Notes: generated by a model from the sequence alone, not told the origin. Positions 35,743 to 45,119 are shown, counted from the stretch's first letter. The stretch: 55,668 bases of DNA from Nitrospira sp. (GCA_020697375.1 JAJFBJ010000012.1:1-55668); one strand, 5' to 3'. Translations and numbers: made by a program.

Positions 35743-36099
35743 ATGAAACCCCTCGCTCCTTGTCCTTCGAGCCCCAACTGCGTTTCAACTCAGGCCCAAG
35801 ACCAAGAACATGCCATCGCGCCATTTCAATATCAAAAAAGCCGGGCCGAGGCGAAGGAAGCGCTGAAGGCGATTGTTCTCGCCCTCCCTCGCACCGAGCT
35901 CGTCGAAGAAGACGAGACCTATCTGCATTATGAATTCACCAGTCTGCTGCTGCGATTCGTCGATGACGTAGAGTTTTTGTTCGACGATGAGACCAAGACC
36001 GTTCATTTTCGATCGGCCTCCCGGATCGGCTACGGGGATCTCGGCGTGAACCGCCGGCGGATGGAAGAGGTCCGCAAATTGGTGGAAGGAAAATTGTAG
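35743..36099 (+). CDS. DUF1499 family protein
   Basis: The 118-residue product has the DUF1499 pattern: CPSSPNCVSTQA at the N-terminus, then FRFVDDVEFLFD-like strands and HFRSASRIGYGDLGVNRRRMEE near the end. The family has no established role. It has no signal peptide here, whereas many relatives are lipoproteins or exported. The ATG at 35743 lacks a strong ribosome site. The 227 bases downstream hold no gene I can support. Confidence 0.85.
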   Translation: MKPLAPCPSSPNCVSTQAQDQEHAIAPFQYQKSRAEAKEALKAIVLALPRTELVEEDETYLHYEFTSLLLRFVDDVEFLFDDETKTVHFRSASRIGYGDLGVNRRRMEEVRKLVEGKL

Positions 36100-36326
36100 T
36101 AGTGGCCGGATGACGGCTCGTGGAGGCGTTGCGATTGAACAGGTCTTGGTTGAGCGGCATTATTGCCGTTGGGGGACCATCGCCCAACGGCATGATTTGT
36201 GGTTGAATTGGCCGATGCAAGCCGTCAGTATAGAAGCGTAGAAATCAAAGCGGCCGGGGTGGCCGGAGCGGTTCCGGCTTTCGGGGCCTCTGCGACGGAC
36301 CATTCGAGAGAATAGAGAATAACGTT

Positions 36327-36848
36327 ATGACACATATCTCCCGCGTCTTATTGGTACTGCTTTTCCTGCTGCCCAGTGCCTGCGTGTCCATGCGGGTGGA
36401 TCCCTTGACCGTCGATACGTTTGAACCTCGCTCGGGGGACGAGGCCGTGGCGATGTTACAACGCGAGCCGAATTATGGGCATGTGCAGATCGCACGGATT
36501 ATTGCAACCAGTGAATATGCCAGCGAAGATACCTTGCGGAATCGCATTCTTGCGCAAGCGAAGGAGTTAGGGGCCGATGCCGTGGTGCTTGGAGAGGCCG
36601 ATGTGCGCCGCATTGCTGACCGAGGACCGACCTTTCAATCGACCATGAGCTCCGCAATCCCCGGGGTCACGTCTGCCAATCCCTACCGTGGCGGGTACTG
36701 GAATCCGTTCCGGATGGATGCCTGGAGTTTTACACAGGGCGCCGGAGGGGGACAGGGCTGGATGCTCCACATGTCCGGTTTGGCGATACGATATGTTTCG
36801 GAAGAAGAAGGTCGTGCGGCTCCAAGGAATCAGCCGGCCACACCGTGA
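36327..36848 (+). CDS. Hypothetical lipoprotein (173 aa)
   Basis: A signal sequence (VLLVLLFLLPSAC) ends in a lipobox with cysteine at residue 19, so the protein should be lipid-anchored. The mature part contains VQIARIIATSEYASEDTLR and AKELGADAVVLGEADV, which look like the small alpha-beta fold that recurs in lipoproteins with a heavy-metal-binding-like (YbjQ/DUF74) pattern. The C-terminal third is glycine- and aromatic-rich. Function unknown. The start at 36327 is the only plausible one. Confidence 0.7.
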   Translation: MTHISRVLLVLLFLLPSACVSMRVDPLTVDTFEPRSGDEAVAMLQREPNYGHVQIARIIATSEYASEDTLRNRILAQAKELGADAVVLGEADVRRIADRGPTFQSTMSSAIPGVTSANPYRGGYWNPFRMDAWSFTQGAGGGQGWMLHMSGLAIRYVSEEEGRAAPRNQPATP

Positions 36849-37360
36849 CGTGATCTCGGCGCCTGTAGCCGAAGACCTCCAGGAGTACGGTCTTTCCTGG
36901 CCCCTGGACATCCGCGCCATCCTTCTAAAAACCAACCATTGTCCAAACTTGAGTGCACGCGCGAAGGGATGCGGCGAGTAAGGCAGCAACCCGGTCATGT
37001 GTCGAGCATTCCTCTGTCATGCTTGCCCTCCAATAGGGACAGCACGTATCAAACCCTGGCTCCATTCTCATAAGCCTGAATGTGAATCCTGAGCATGAGA
37101 ATAAAATTGATATAAACATGTACGTTTTAGAATAGTTGCGTTAGGATTCGGCCCAAGCGCGGTGGAGGTGATGATATGGGTGGTACCGGACAAGGTCTGC
37201 CCTGACCGGTGCGCGTGAATTTGGAATGGTATAGTTTGCAGGCCATGTTTTGGGTTCCCTGTATCGCATGCTAGGCTTCCCAAATACCTCCTTGCCCGAT
37301 TACATAACTACTCAGGAACCTATCTCCTTCCTTGAGGCTTCCTAGAATGGATGACGTGTC
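36849..37360. other. Long intergenic stretch before the wzm-wzt exporter
   Basis: About 510 bases without a supported gene. It contains an AT-rich patch with TTGATA at 37107 and TAGAAT at 37128, a promoter-like pair with a short 15-base spacer, and imperfect inverted repeats around 37180-37206. A 64-codon reverse ORF (36925-37119) does not look coding. Regulatory sequence for wzm-wzt is the most likely content. Confidence 0.4.
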
Positions 37361-38218
37361 ATGCCTGCGCTGAACATCGAACAGAATCATCCGGCTGTCC
37401 TTCCCCACATTCGAATCAGACCCGCCAAAGGTTGGCTTCACTTTGATCTATTGAGCGTGTGGCACTATCGCGAATTGATTTACATCCTGGTCTGGCGAGA
37501 CGTGACGGTTCGATACAAGCAGACATTGCTCGGGGTGAGTTGGGCCATGTTCCAGCCGATCGCGACGATGTTGATCTTTACCGCCGTCTTCAGCGTCATG
37601 GGGAAAATTCCGTCCGATGGGTTCCCCTATCCCGTGTTCCTCTATGCCGGTTTACTGCCCTGGTTCTATGTATCTCAGGCGCTGAGCCGCGGGGGAGCGA
37701 GTTTGGTCGGGGAGGCCTCGCTCATCAGCAAGGTCTACTTTCCTCGGCTCATTCTCCCTCTGGCCGCGACGATTGCGCCCTTGGTCGATCTCCTGCTGGC
37801 GTTCATCGCCTTCTTAGGCCTCATGGCCTGGTTCGAAGTCATACCTACGTGGCGGATTCTCCTCTTGCCGCTGTTTGCCGGCTTGGCCTGTGTCATTACT
37901 CTGGCAGGTGGCCTCTGGATATCGGCCCTCTACGTCAAGTATCGGGATGTGGGCCATATCCTGCCGATGTTCATTCAACTGGGGATGTTTGTATCTCCCA
38001 TTCTCTATCCTGTGAGCAAAGTTCCGGACTCCTGGCGATTCGTCTACGCGCTGAATCCGGTCGTGAGTGTGGTGGAGGGATTCCGCTGGGCTCTCATTCC
38101 TGGATTTCAGGCGGATTTTTCAATGGTCGCGCCTAGTCTTGGAATTGTGATCCTCGTGTTCGTCGGGGGCTTGATCTATTTCCGTTCGATGGAGCGGACA
38201 TTTGCGGATGTGATTTGA
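37361..38218 (+). CDS. wzm: ABC-2 permease of a polysaccharide exporter (Wzm-like)
   Basis: Wzm forms the membrane channel that exports finished O-antigen or other glycans across the inner membrane. The 285-residue protein has about six membrane helices and typical family elements: LIYILVWRDVTVRYKQTLLG near the N-terminus, FYVSQALSRGG, and NPVVSVVEGFRWAL. The ATPase gene begins directly after its stop codon (TGA then ATG), so the two are co-translated. No glycosyltransferase gene is next to it in the window. Confidence 0.92.
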   Translation: MPALNIEQNHPAVLPHIRIRPAKGWLHFDLLSVWHYRELIYILVWRDVTVRYKQTLLGVSWAMFQPIATMLIFTAVFSVMGKIPSDGFPYPVFLYAGLLPWFYVSQALSRGGASLVGEASLISKVYFPRLILPLAATIAPLVDLLLAFIAFLGLMAWFEVIPTWRILLLPLFAGLACVITLAGGLWISALYVKYRDVGHILPMFIQLGMFVSPILYPVSKVPDSWRFVYALNPVVSVVEGFRWALIPGFQADFSMVAPSLGIVILVFVGGLIYFRSMERTFADVI

Positions 38219-39475
38219 ATGGGAAATGTCGCCATCAGAGCGGAGCGCCTATCGAAGCAATATCGGCTGGGGACCGGAACGGTTCGGCACAACACCCTTC
38301 GAGACCACATGATGCATGGTCTACGGTTTCTCTCGCGCTGGCGATCAGGCCGGGGTGGGTCGGATGCATCGTTCTGGGCATTGAAGGACGTGTCCTTTGA
38401 GATCAAGCAAGGTGAGGTATTGGGAATCGTCGGACACAACGGGGCGGGCAAGAGCACGTTGCTCAAGATTCTCTCCAGGATTACAGAACCGACGGTGGGG
38501 ACGGCGGATATTTATGGGCGCGTGAGCTCGCTGCTCGAGGTCGGAACGGGGTTCCATTCCGAATTGACCGGGCGAGAGAACATTTTTTTGAACGCCGCAA
38601 TGCTCGGGATGCGCCGGCAGGAGGTGCAAAACAAGTTCGACGAGATCGTTGAATTTTCGGGGGTGCAGGAATTTATCGATACGCCGGTCAAGCGTTACTC
38701 GAGCGGCATGTACGTGCGGCTGGCTTTTGCCGTGGCTGCGCACCTCGAGCCGGAGATTTTGATCGTGGATGAGGTCTTGGCCGTCGGGGATGCCAGCTTC
38801 CAACAAAAGTGCCTCGGCAAAATGGAGGAAGTCAGTCGAAGCGGTCGCACAGTCCTCATCGTCAGCCATAACATGACCCTGATCGAGGGGCTCTGCGAAC
38901 GGGCGATTCTGCTCGAAAAAGGACAGATCGCAAGGATCGGTGAGACCAAGCAAGTCGTCGAAGGGTATGCCGATGCGATCCGCAGCATGGCGGGGACAGC
39001 GATTGACGCACGTCATGATCGAGAGGGCCTCGGAGAGATTCTGCTCACGAGAATCGAACTGCTGGATAGGGAACGGCATCCTGTTGCCGCAGCCATCACC
39101 GGACGCGACGTCATTATCCGCATGTACTATCGCTGCGCGGACGGCAGAGAATTTCGGAATTGCCGCGTCAGCATTTCCGTCAATGGACGCAAGGGGCAGG
39201 ATCTGTTCGTCCTTTCAACCGATATCGTGGATCCCACGCCGCTGGCGTTGCGCGGTGAGGGCTACGTCGATTTCATTGTGCCCCAACTGCCGTTGAGCGG
39301 CGGGACATACTTTTTCCAATCCTATTTCGAGTCCAATGGGCATGCCCAGGACTGGATCAAGAATGTCGCCACCTTCTCCGTGCTCGACGGCGATTATTAC
39401 GGAACAGGCAAACTCTATCCTCCCGGTTGGGAAGCCAACGGAGTGCTCCTGCGCTATCGATGGGAATCCTCATAA
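38219..39475 (+). CDS. wzt: ABC transporter ATPase with C-terminal glycan-binding domain (Wzt-like)
   Basis: The first 245 residues form the ATPase: GHNGAGKSTLLKIL (Walker A), KRYSSGMYVRLAFA (signature), ILIVDEVLAVGD (Walker B) and a switch histidine in VSHNM. Residues from about 270 to 418 make a beta-sandwich domain that in Wzt recognises the end modification of the polymer before export. Its presence suggests that export is chain-terminus dependent. The coupled wzm gene supports this. Which glycan is carried cannot be read from the sequence. Confidence 0.92.
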   Translation: MGNVAIRAERLSKQYRLGTGTVRHNTLRDHMMHGLRFLSRWRSGRGGSDASFWALKDVSFEIKQGEVLGIVGHNGAGKSTLLKILSRITEPTVGTADIYGRVSSLLEVGTGFHSELTGRENIFLNAAMLGMRRQEVQNKFDEIVEFSGVQEFIDTPVKRYSSGMYVRLAFAVAAHLEPEILIVDEVLAVGDASFQQKCLGKMEEVSRSGRTVLIVSHNMTLIEGLCERAILLEKGQIARIGETKQVVEGYADAIRSMAGTAIDARHDREGLGEILLTRIELLDRERHPVAAAITGRDVIIRMYYRCADGREFRNCRVSISVNGRKGQDLFVLSTDIVDPTPLALRGEGYVDFIVPQLPLSGGTYFFQSYFESNGHAQDWIKNVATFSVLDGDYYGTGKLYPPGWEANGVLLRYRWESS

Positions 39476-39662
39476 CGCCCCTCCCGTCTCCTCCTCGTCC
39501 TGTACTCCCACAGACCCTTCATCGCGACGCGCCTTTCCGTCGCCCGGTTCTCTTCCGCGGATTCTTCTCTGCCGATTATTCATTAATTGCTCCATGATGG
39601 AAGAAGAGTGGGTTACGATTCGTCGTCACATTGTCGGATGGCCAGTCGACTGAGGCGCAGGA

Positions 39663-39866
39663 ATGGGTTTCGGGTCCGACGAGGGGCAACAAACACAGCT
39701 CGAGCTGGCTGGATTGAGACGCACGCTGGAATGGACGAAGATCCAACGCGAACAGCTGTTGGATCGCCTTGATCTGCTCCGCTTGGATAATCAACGACTG
39801 CAGGAACGGGTAGGTGATCTGGAACGGCGGTTAGAGGAACTCAGGCAGCAGCAGCCGCTGTTTTAA
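39663..39866 (+). CDS. Small coiled-coil protein (67 aa)
   Basis: The product is almost entirely coiled coil, with leucines in heptad register (REQLLDRLDLLRLDNQRLQE). It has no cysteine, signal peptide or membrane segment. The ATG at 39663 follows CAGGA closely. A 19-codon ORF (39594-39653) ends nine bases before it. It lies downstream of wzt after 187 bases and could be independent. Function unknown. Confidence 0.6.
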   Translation: MGFGSDEGQQTQLELAGLRRTLEWTKIQREQLLDRLDLLRLDNQRLQERVGDLERRLEELRQQQPLF

Positions 39867-40007
39867 TGCCGTCGCACCGATTTCCTGTCAGTTCTTTCCT
39901 TCGCTTCTTCTTTCCTTCTCCAGTGTTTTCATCTGCAGCGACATGGTATGGTGATGGCTGTGTGCCACCCCGGCTGTCGCAGCGATCGAAAAAGCCTGTA
40001 ATTGCTC

Positions 40008-40826
40008 ATGACCTATCCTATCCAAACCATAGAAGATCTCCGCTGGTTCATGGCACATACCCAAGGATTTCACGGCGGGCAAATAACCGATATGCATTTG
40101 TCCAAGCGACGGATTTTCGACGAAGAATCCGGGCGGAATGTCCTGGCGGGAAGTACCGTCACCGTCCTGGTTCGCTATCATCTGCGCGGCATTCTTCGGA
40201 TCGCCAAACTGACCATGCAGGGAGTTTCAGACTTGTCGATTTTGGAGCAGGATGGGACCGACCCCGCCTCATTGGGTGTCGTTCAGGTGGAGTTCGCCGA
40301 AGGAAAACTGCGGTTTTGGTTCGATCCGCACGGCGAATTGTATGTGGTTTGTGAGGAGGCATTGTTCGAAGAGGTCTCAATGCCGCACAGCGACGCGGAT
40401 AGGGAGGGGGCGGTGGCTCAGTGGACCTTTCAGGCCGATGAGGGCGAGGCTCCGTCCGTGACATGGCTCCTCGATCAGCTTGATCGTGCGGGAATGCCCT
40501 GCATCTGGAGAGCAGCAGGATGCCGGACTCCGCTTCACCGGACGATGAGCTGGGAAGGTGAATTGATAGCCGCAGCCGATGTAAACGCCGGCTTTGCAGC
40601 GGCGGTCGGGGTGCAGGCGTATGGGCCGGCCGATGGCGCCGGTTTTGGAATGCGGGTGCGGTTACACCATACCCCCGAACGATCCAGCGGCCGCCTGCTG
40701 AACCTGGTGGCGGATCTCATCACTCAATGTTTTCCGGGTACCTGTCTGGTGGGGCAAACGTTTCTTTCGCACGAAGAATGGTCGAATTGGAAGTCGGTGG
40801 GTCGTGCGTACCAGGTCCGCTTGTAA
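40008..40826 (+). CDS. Hypothetical soluble protein (272 aa)
   Basis: I recognise no family. The ATG at 40008 gives 272 residues; a TTG six bases earlier is the alternative. There is no signal peptide or membrane helix. The N-terminal half is rich in beta strands (GSTVTVLVRYHLRGILRIAKL, KLRFWFDPHGELYVVCEEA), and the C-terminal half ends in a mixed region with LVADLITQCFPGTCLVG. It converges on the methyltransferase gene with 19 bases between them. Confidence 0.7.
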   Translation: MTYPIQTIEDLRWFMAHTQGFHGGQITDMHLSKRRIFDEESGRNVLAGSTVTVLVRYHLRGILRIAKLTMQGVSDLSILEQDGTDPASLGVVQVEFAEGKLRFWFDPHGELYVVCEEALFEEVSMPHSDADREGAVAQWTFQADEGEAPSVTWLLDQLDRAGMPCIWRAAGCRTPLHRTMSWEGELIAAADVNAGFAAAVGVQAYGPADGAGFGMRVRLHHTPERSSGRLLNLVADLITQCFPGTCLVGQTFLSHEEWSNWKSVGRAYQVRL

Positions 40827-40845
40827 TCGGGCGAGCGCATTGCCG

Positions 40846-41511
40846 TCAGCTGAGATGACCGTGCTTCCCGTTCCCGTTCCCATGCAGGCTGCCGTTTTTC
40901 CGATTGACACATTCCACCAAGTGCCAAAACTTCATCGGGTTGACTTTTTCTTTTCGAGCCACCTGTAGGCTGGTTCCTTCGAGTACCGTATTCAGGGAGA
41001 GGTCGGTGCGGAAGCCGATATGCTTGCAGAGAGGGGAAATGACTTTTTCCACCGCGGCGATCAATTTATTGCCGTTGCTGAAGTGGTTCAGCATGATGAT
41101 GCGGCCGCCCGGTTTGCAAACCCGAATCATCTCGTTCACGACTTTACGATAATCAGGCACGGCGGTCACCACGTAGGCCGCCATCACGGTGTCGAAGCTG
41201 TCGTCGGGAAAATCCATCTTGCCTGCGTCCATCAGCATAAGCCGCACATGATCGAGATGATAATGGGACTGGCGCTGCCTGGCCTTGGCCAGCATGCCTG
41301 AGGAGAGATCGATGCCGATGATTTCGCAATTCTTCGGGTAGTACTCCAGGGCGATTCCCGTTCCCACTCCCACTTCCAAGATTTTCTCTTCCGGGCGGAT
41401 TCTAAGGTTGCGCACACAAGATTCGCGCGACTCGTGGAAGATTTTTCCGAAGATGTGGTCGTACACTCCGGAATAACTGGTGTACACGCGTTCGATTTTG
41501 ACGATATCCAT
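40846..41511 (-). CDS. SAM-dependent methyltransferase, phospholipid methyltransferase-like
   Basis: From the ATG at 41511 (GGAGG at five-base spacing) the product has 221 residues. ILEVGVGTGIAL is the SAM-binding motif I, IIGIDLSSGMLAKA motif II and PDDSFDTVMAAYVVTAVPD motif III. The start VYTSYSGVYDHIFG and the GFRTDLSLNTVLEGTSLQV end resemble bacterial phosphatidylethanolamine N-methyltransferases of the PmtA type, so a lipid substrate is plausible. A Rossmann methyltransferase of another kind cannot be excluded. The long upstream frame to 41814 is not part of the gene. Confidence 0.85.
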   Translation of the reverse strand: MDIVKIERVYTSYSGVYDHIFGKIFHESRESCVRNLRIRPEEKILEVGVGTGIALEYYPKNCEIIGIDLSSGMLAKARQRQSHYHLDHVRLMLMDAGKMDFPDDSFDTVMAAYVVTAVPDYRKVVNEMIRVCKPGGRIIMLNHFSNGNKLIAAVEKVISPLCKHIGFRTDLSLNTVLEGTSLQVARKEKVNPMKFWHLVECVNRKNGSLHGNGNGKHGHLS

Positions 41512-41764
41512 TGCCCCTCCGAAAACCACACCTCTCCGCCCGCACACTCCGCCCAGTACAGGAGTGACGGTGATGAAAGGTGTGGCGTGGAAAATCTGTG
41601 AAGGCGGGACCGTGGCCCGGATAAATCGTCCGCACCCGCCGGATGAGAATAGCTTAATGTAGCCAAAGCGCTTATGGGGAGTCAACAGGTTCCTCCGGAA
41701 TATAAACGCCGTTCCGTCCGCCCACGGCTTGATTCTGTGCGAGGCCTTGTGGGAAGTTTCCACC

Positions 41765-42385
41765 ATGATATTGGCCGGTGCGTTTGCCGTCGTGCTATTC
41801 GTCGGATTGGTCATCGGTGATTGGATGTACTTCGCCCGTCTTTCGTCCGATGCCGGTCGGTATGGATACGGGGTCGGCGAAGTGCAGGATCATGTTGCCT
41901 CTGCGACCGTTCAGAAACTGGCGCGGCAGTGCGACAGGAACGGATTTCTTTCCTTGCCTCACGGTGTCGCGAGGGTTTTTCCGGAAGTGAACCGGATAGT
42001 CCTTCGGCCGACCTGCGGTCTGTTCTCGATGCGGTTCCGCACGGCTTGGCCGTTGAAGGGTTCCATCGAATGCCTGCCTGAGGCCGACGGCCTTAAGCTG
42101 ATCTGCACGAAACGGATGCCATGGTCATCATCGATCCTCACGTTTCTATGGTTCGGCTTGGTGGGATTCGGGACGCTCGGATTCCTCATCAGTTATTTGC
42201 TTCAAGGGGGGCTCGAATCCTTAGGCGGCCTATTGCTGGGTGTGGGAGTCACGAGCGTGGGATTGATCGTCGTCGCCTTTGGACTTTTGACAGTGGCCGT
42301 GGCTTACCGTATTGAGAATACGAGGCTGATGCAGGTGTATACGGAATTCCGGGATTGCGTATTGAAATCCAAGGAAGGGGCTTAG
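41765..42385 (+). CDS. Hypothetical multi-pass membrane protein
   Basis: The ATG at 41765 opens a 206-residue frame with an N-terminal helix (LAGAFAVVLFVGLVIGDWM) and two more hydrophobic segments near residues 110-135 and 145-170. Between them lies a soluble loop of about 85 residues with three cysteines. No family is recognised. Its TAG overlaps the stop of the convergent gene in TTAG. The methyltransferase is divergent, about 250 bases away. Confidence 0.65.
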   Translation: MILAGAFAVVLFVGLVIGDWMYFARLSSDAGRYGYGVGEVQDHVASATVQKLARQCDRNGFLSLPHGVARVFPEVNRIVLRPTCGLFSMRFRTAWPLKGSIECLPEADGLKLICTKRMPWSSSILTFLWFGLVGFGTLGFLISYLLQGGLESLGGLLLGVGVTSVGLIVVAFGLLTVAVAYRIENTRLMQVYTEFRDCVLKSKEGA

Positions 42386-42738
42386 GGAGAAGTCTTGTAC
42401 AGGTCGAGCAGGTGGTCGAATTCCCGCGGAAGGTTCAATGATTGCCGGGACCGCGCGAGGCCTGCAATAATTCCGCGATGCTTCTGATTCAGGCCGGATT
42501 CGACAAAGGCCTGTCGAAAATGCATCCATCGCCGTGACGAGTCGCTGGACAGATGTTCCAGCTCCTTCGGCGACAGAGTCTTCAGATCCGAGGTCAGGCG
42601 TCCGAGAGCCTTTTCGACGCTGTCATAGGGAGCGGCCAGCTTCAACCGGCTGTAAAACACGTCAAGATGCTGCCGGAACTCGTCCCGAAGCGATTCCAAG
42701 GGCCCTCGTTCTCGATTGTGACCTGCGTGACCATCCAT
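42382..42738 (-). CDS. Hypothetical helical protein (118 aa)
   Basis: No family recognised. The product is mostly helical, starts with a His-rich MDGHAGHNRERG and lacks signal or membrane segments. Phrases such as LGRLTSDLKTLSPKELEHLSSDSSRRW look coding. It shares four bases with the membrane-protein gene tail to tail. The ATG at 42738 has no strong ribosome site. Confidence 0.6.
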   Translation of the reverse strand: MDGHAGHNRERGPLESLRDEFRQHLDVFYSRLKLAAPYDSVEKALGRLTSDLKTLSPKELEHLSSDSSRRWMHFRQAFVESGLNQKHRGIIAGLARSRQSLNLPREFDHLLDLYKTSP

Positions 42739-42848
42739 GCCGGCGCTCCTGAGCGATACGATGTCTGCGCGGAAGCTTACGGCAGGAACGGCATGGGGCG
42801 CAATGCGTTTTCGTGCGAGCCGGCCATTTTTTGTAAGGGAGGCAAAAT

Positions 42849-43340
42849 ATGAGCAGCCGATCGTTCATTGTTCTCGTCGGACTGATTCTGGCCGGGTTGG
42901 CCGGTTGTTCGTCTCATCATTACGGAAGCCATGATCGCGGGAGGGGAGAATACTATTGGAACAAGGCTTCTGAAGATCTGAGCCAACTGGTCGAGAAACA
43001 TGTCACAGACCCGGAAAAGGTGAAGCAGGTGAACGTCGTGATGGGAGAAATCATCACCGAGCTCAAGTCGGCGAGGGAACAACAACGTCAGTACCATCGC
43101 GCCCTCTATGAGCTGAATGGGAATTACGCAGCGCCACCGGAAGACTTCACGAAGATTCTAGACGAGTTGAATCACAGCCGGATGCGCTCGTCCGCCAAGA
43201 TTCTGGGTCTTCGCTTCAAGATGAAGGAGCGGTTGACGGCCGAGGAATGGACGGCCCTATCCGCGGAGCTGAAGGACTATGGAAGCCGCTACTACGGGAA
43301 GAGAACGGATGCGCCGGCTCCTGCCGGATCGCGACCTTGA
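42849..43340 (+). CDS. Periplasmic lipoprotein with Spy/CpxP-like pattern
   Basis: The signal sequence ends in LAGLAGCSSHH, a clear lipobox with cysteine at residue 20. The mature part is helical and charged, with SSAKILGLRFKMKERLTAEEWTAL resembling the LTxxQ-type helical hairpins of Spy/CpxP chaperones and metal-sensing lipoproteins. That likeness is weak. GGGAGG precedes the ATG at 42849 at good spacing. It converges on the phosphatase gene with nine bases between stops. Confidence 0.72.
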   Translation: MSSRSFIVLVGLILAGLAGCSSHHYGSHDRGRGEYYWNKASEDLSQLVEKHVTDPEKVKQVNVVMGEIITELKSAREQQRQYHRALYELNGNYAAPPEDFTKILDELNHSRMRSSAKILGLRFKMKERLTAEEWTALSAELKDYGSRYYGKRTDAPAPAGSRP

Positions 43341-43349
43341 GCAGCCTGG

Positions 43350-43958
43350 TCAAAGAAATCGGTCCAATCCTGGCCGATAGTTGAGGAAGAGAAGCCGGGT
43401 TTCGTGGCGAGTGACATCCAATCCGCTGACCGAGACATGATCGATGTTCACCTGGCGTAGAATCATCAAGTCGAGAAGCATGTAGTGGGCAAGAATCGCC
43501 CGAATCACATCGCCGTGGGATACGAATACGTAGGGCATATCCTGGGCGCCGTCGATCGCCTGTTCCACCGCGGCCACTGCGCGACGTTGAATTTCTCTGA
43601 GTGTTTCCCCTCCTGATGGACGTGCCTGGTCCGGTCGGCTGTACCACTGTTGCCTCGCCGGATCATCGACGAAGTCCTTCCAATACCGATTGATCCAGTC
43701 GCCCACCCCGATTTCGCGCAGTCCCGGCAGCGTCTGGAGAGGAATCTCTTGCGACCGGCGCAGGATTTCAGCCGTTTGCAGGGCGCGCAAGACCGGACTG
43801 GTGAAGATTCCGGCGAGCGGAGTGCGGGACAAGACCTCGGCACAGGAGTAAGCCTGGCGCTCCCCGGTTCGGTTCAAGGGAATCGGCTGGTCGCCCATTA
43901 CGCGCCCGGACTGATTCCAGTCGGTTTCTCCATGTCTGACAAGCCACAGAATCGGCAT
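43350..43958 (-). CDS. Histidine phosphatase family protein
   Basis: The N-terminal LVRHGETDWN carries the phosphorylated histidine, followed by SPVLRALQTAEIL and a late VSHGDVIRAILAHY with the second histidine. The 202-residue size fits broad-specificity phosphatases such as CobC/PhoE-like enzymes rather than the mutase GpmA, which is separate at 11 kb. The substrate is unknown. It starts eight bases after the stop of the propeller gene on the same strand, so the two are likely co-transcribed. Confidence 0.9.
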   Translation of the reverse strand: MPILWLVRHGETDWNQSGRVMGDQPIPLNRTGERQAYSCAEVLSRTPLAGIFTSPVLRALQTAEILRRSQEIPLQTLPGLREIGVGDWINRYWKDFVDDPARQQWYSRPDQARPSGGETLREIQRRAVAAVEQAIDGAQDMPYVFVSHGDVIRAILAHYMLLDLMILRQVNIDHVSVSGLDVTRHETRLLFLNYRPGLDRFL

Positions 43959-43966
43959 GACTCACA

Positions 43967-45040
43967 CTAATTCGCGGACGCGGCGTTCGTGCGACTCGTC
44001 AAGGGAATCGATGCCCACGTCTCTCCGCCGTCCGGGGAACGGTACAGGCCGCTCCCGTTTGTGCCGGCATAGAGAAGTTGAGGATCCCGGTTGCTGAGGG
44101 CGAGCGTGCGGACATTCAAGGTGGCAAGTCCCTGATTGTGCGCCTGCCAGGTTTTCCCTCCATCGACCGTCTTGAGGACGCCGGCCCGCCCGCCGATGTA
44201 CAGAATATTGGGATTGGTTGGATGCACCACCAAGGTGCTGACGAACTGGTCCGCGAGACCCTGTCCAACCTGTTCCCAACGTTCAGCCCGATTGGTGGTC
44301 CGGTAGAGGCCATTGGTGGTTCCGGCATAGATAATGGCGGAATCCATCCGATCGACTGCCAGTACATTGACTCCGAGCGACATTGAGGCATTGAGTATCT
44401 CGTCTGAAATCAGCCCCTGGTTCGTTCGCTGCCAGTTCCCGCCCCCGTCTTCGCTGCGATAGGTGCCGCCCGTCGTGCCGGCGTACAGCACGCGAGGGTG
44501 CTTGGGATCCATGGTGATGCAGGTGACGATGTGGACTTCCTTCATGCCAGTCATCCGCTCTTCCCATTCTCGCCCTCCGTTCTTTGTGACGAACGCGCCG
44601 ACTGTGGTGGCGAGATAGATGACCTCGGTATTGTCCGGATGAAAAATGATTTCATTGACGAAGGAGACGTGCTCCTTGAGCCCGACGTTATGCGGCAGCC
44701 AATGCTGACCGCCATCCGGGCTCTTATAGATGGCGTCTCCCATCGTGCCGGCATAGACGGTGGCCGGGAGTTTCGGATCGATGGCCAAGGTCGTGACGCG
44801 CCGGGCACTGAAACTGGGGAACTGTTCCCAGGTTCGGCCGCCGTCACGAGTCTTGTGCACCGCATCGTTCGTCGCGATATAGACGATATCGGGATTAGAT
44901 GGATGGAGGGCGATCGACACGACGGCCGATTCCCGCGTTCCGCAAGCCAGCAGGAACAGGCCGATCAAAGGAACGGACAGTCGGAGGATGGTAAAAAATC
45001 GATCAGCCGGCGAAATCACGATGGCCGCAGACCTAACCAT
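43967..45040 (-). CDS. Seven-bladed Asp-box propeller lipoprotein
   Basis: The signal peptide ends in a lipobox LLAC (cysteine 33). The mature part holds seven Asp-box (BNR-like) motifs: RDGGRTW, PDGGQHW, KNGGREW, EDGGGNW, TNRAERW (worn), VDGGKTW and PDGGETW. Seven copies fit one closed beta-propeller, as in Ycf48/HCF136-like or sortilin-like proteins. Such propellers usually bind proteins or help assemble complexes rather than cut sugars. The gene stands directly upstream of the histidine phosphatase. The MITE-like repeat lies just before its start and may sit in its promoter. Confidence 0.87.
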   Translation of the reverse strand: MVRSAAIVISPADRFFTILRLSVPLIGLFLLACGTRESAVVSIALHPSNPDIVYIATNDAVHKTRDGGRTWEQFPSFSARRVTTLAIDPKLPATVYAGTMGDAIYKSPDGGQHWLPHNVGLKEHVSFVNEIIFHPDNTEVIYLATTVGAFVTKNGGREWEERMTGMKEVHIVTCITMDPKHPRVLYAGTTGGTYRSEDGGGNWQRTNQGLISDEILNASMSLGVNVLAVDRMDSAIIYAGTTNGLYRTTNRAERWEQVGQGLADQFVSTLVVHPTNPNILYIGGRAGVLKTVDGGKTWQAHNQGLATLNVRTLALSNRDPQLLYAGTNGSGLYRSPDGGETWASIPLTSRTNAASAN

Positions 45041-45119
45041 AGCGAGGAAGCGGAGTCAAGGAGACGCATCATAGGGGTTGTGATGAAGGGTGGCAGGTTA
45101 CGAAACAAAGACTCTCTCG

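Noticed and set aside
36925..37119. 64-codon reverse ORF before wzm
   Set aside because: Poor start context and no coding-like pattern.
39594..39653. 19-codon ORF ahead of the coiled-coil gene
   Set aside because: Too short to support by sequence alone; could be chance or a leader.
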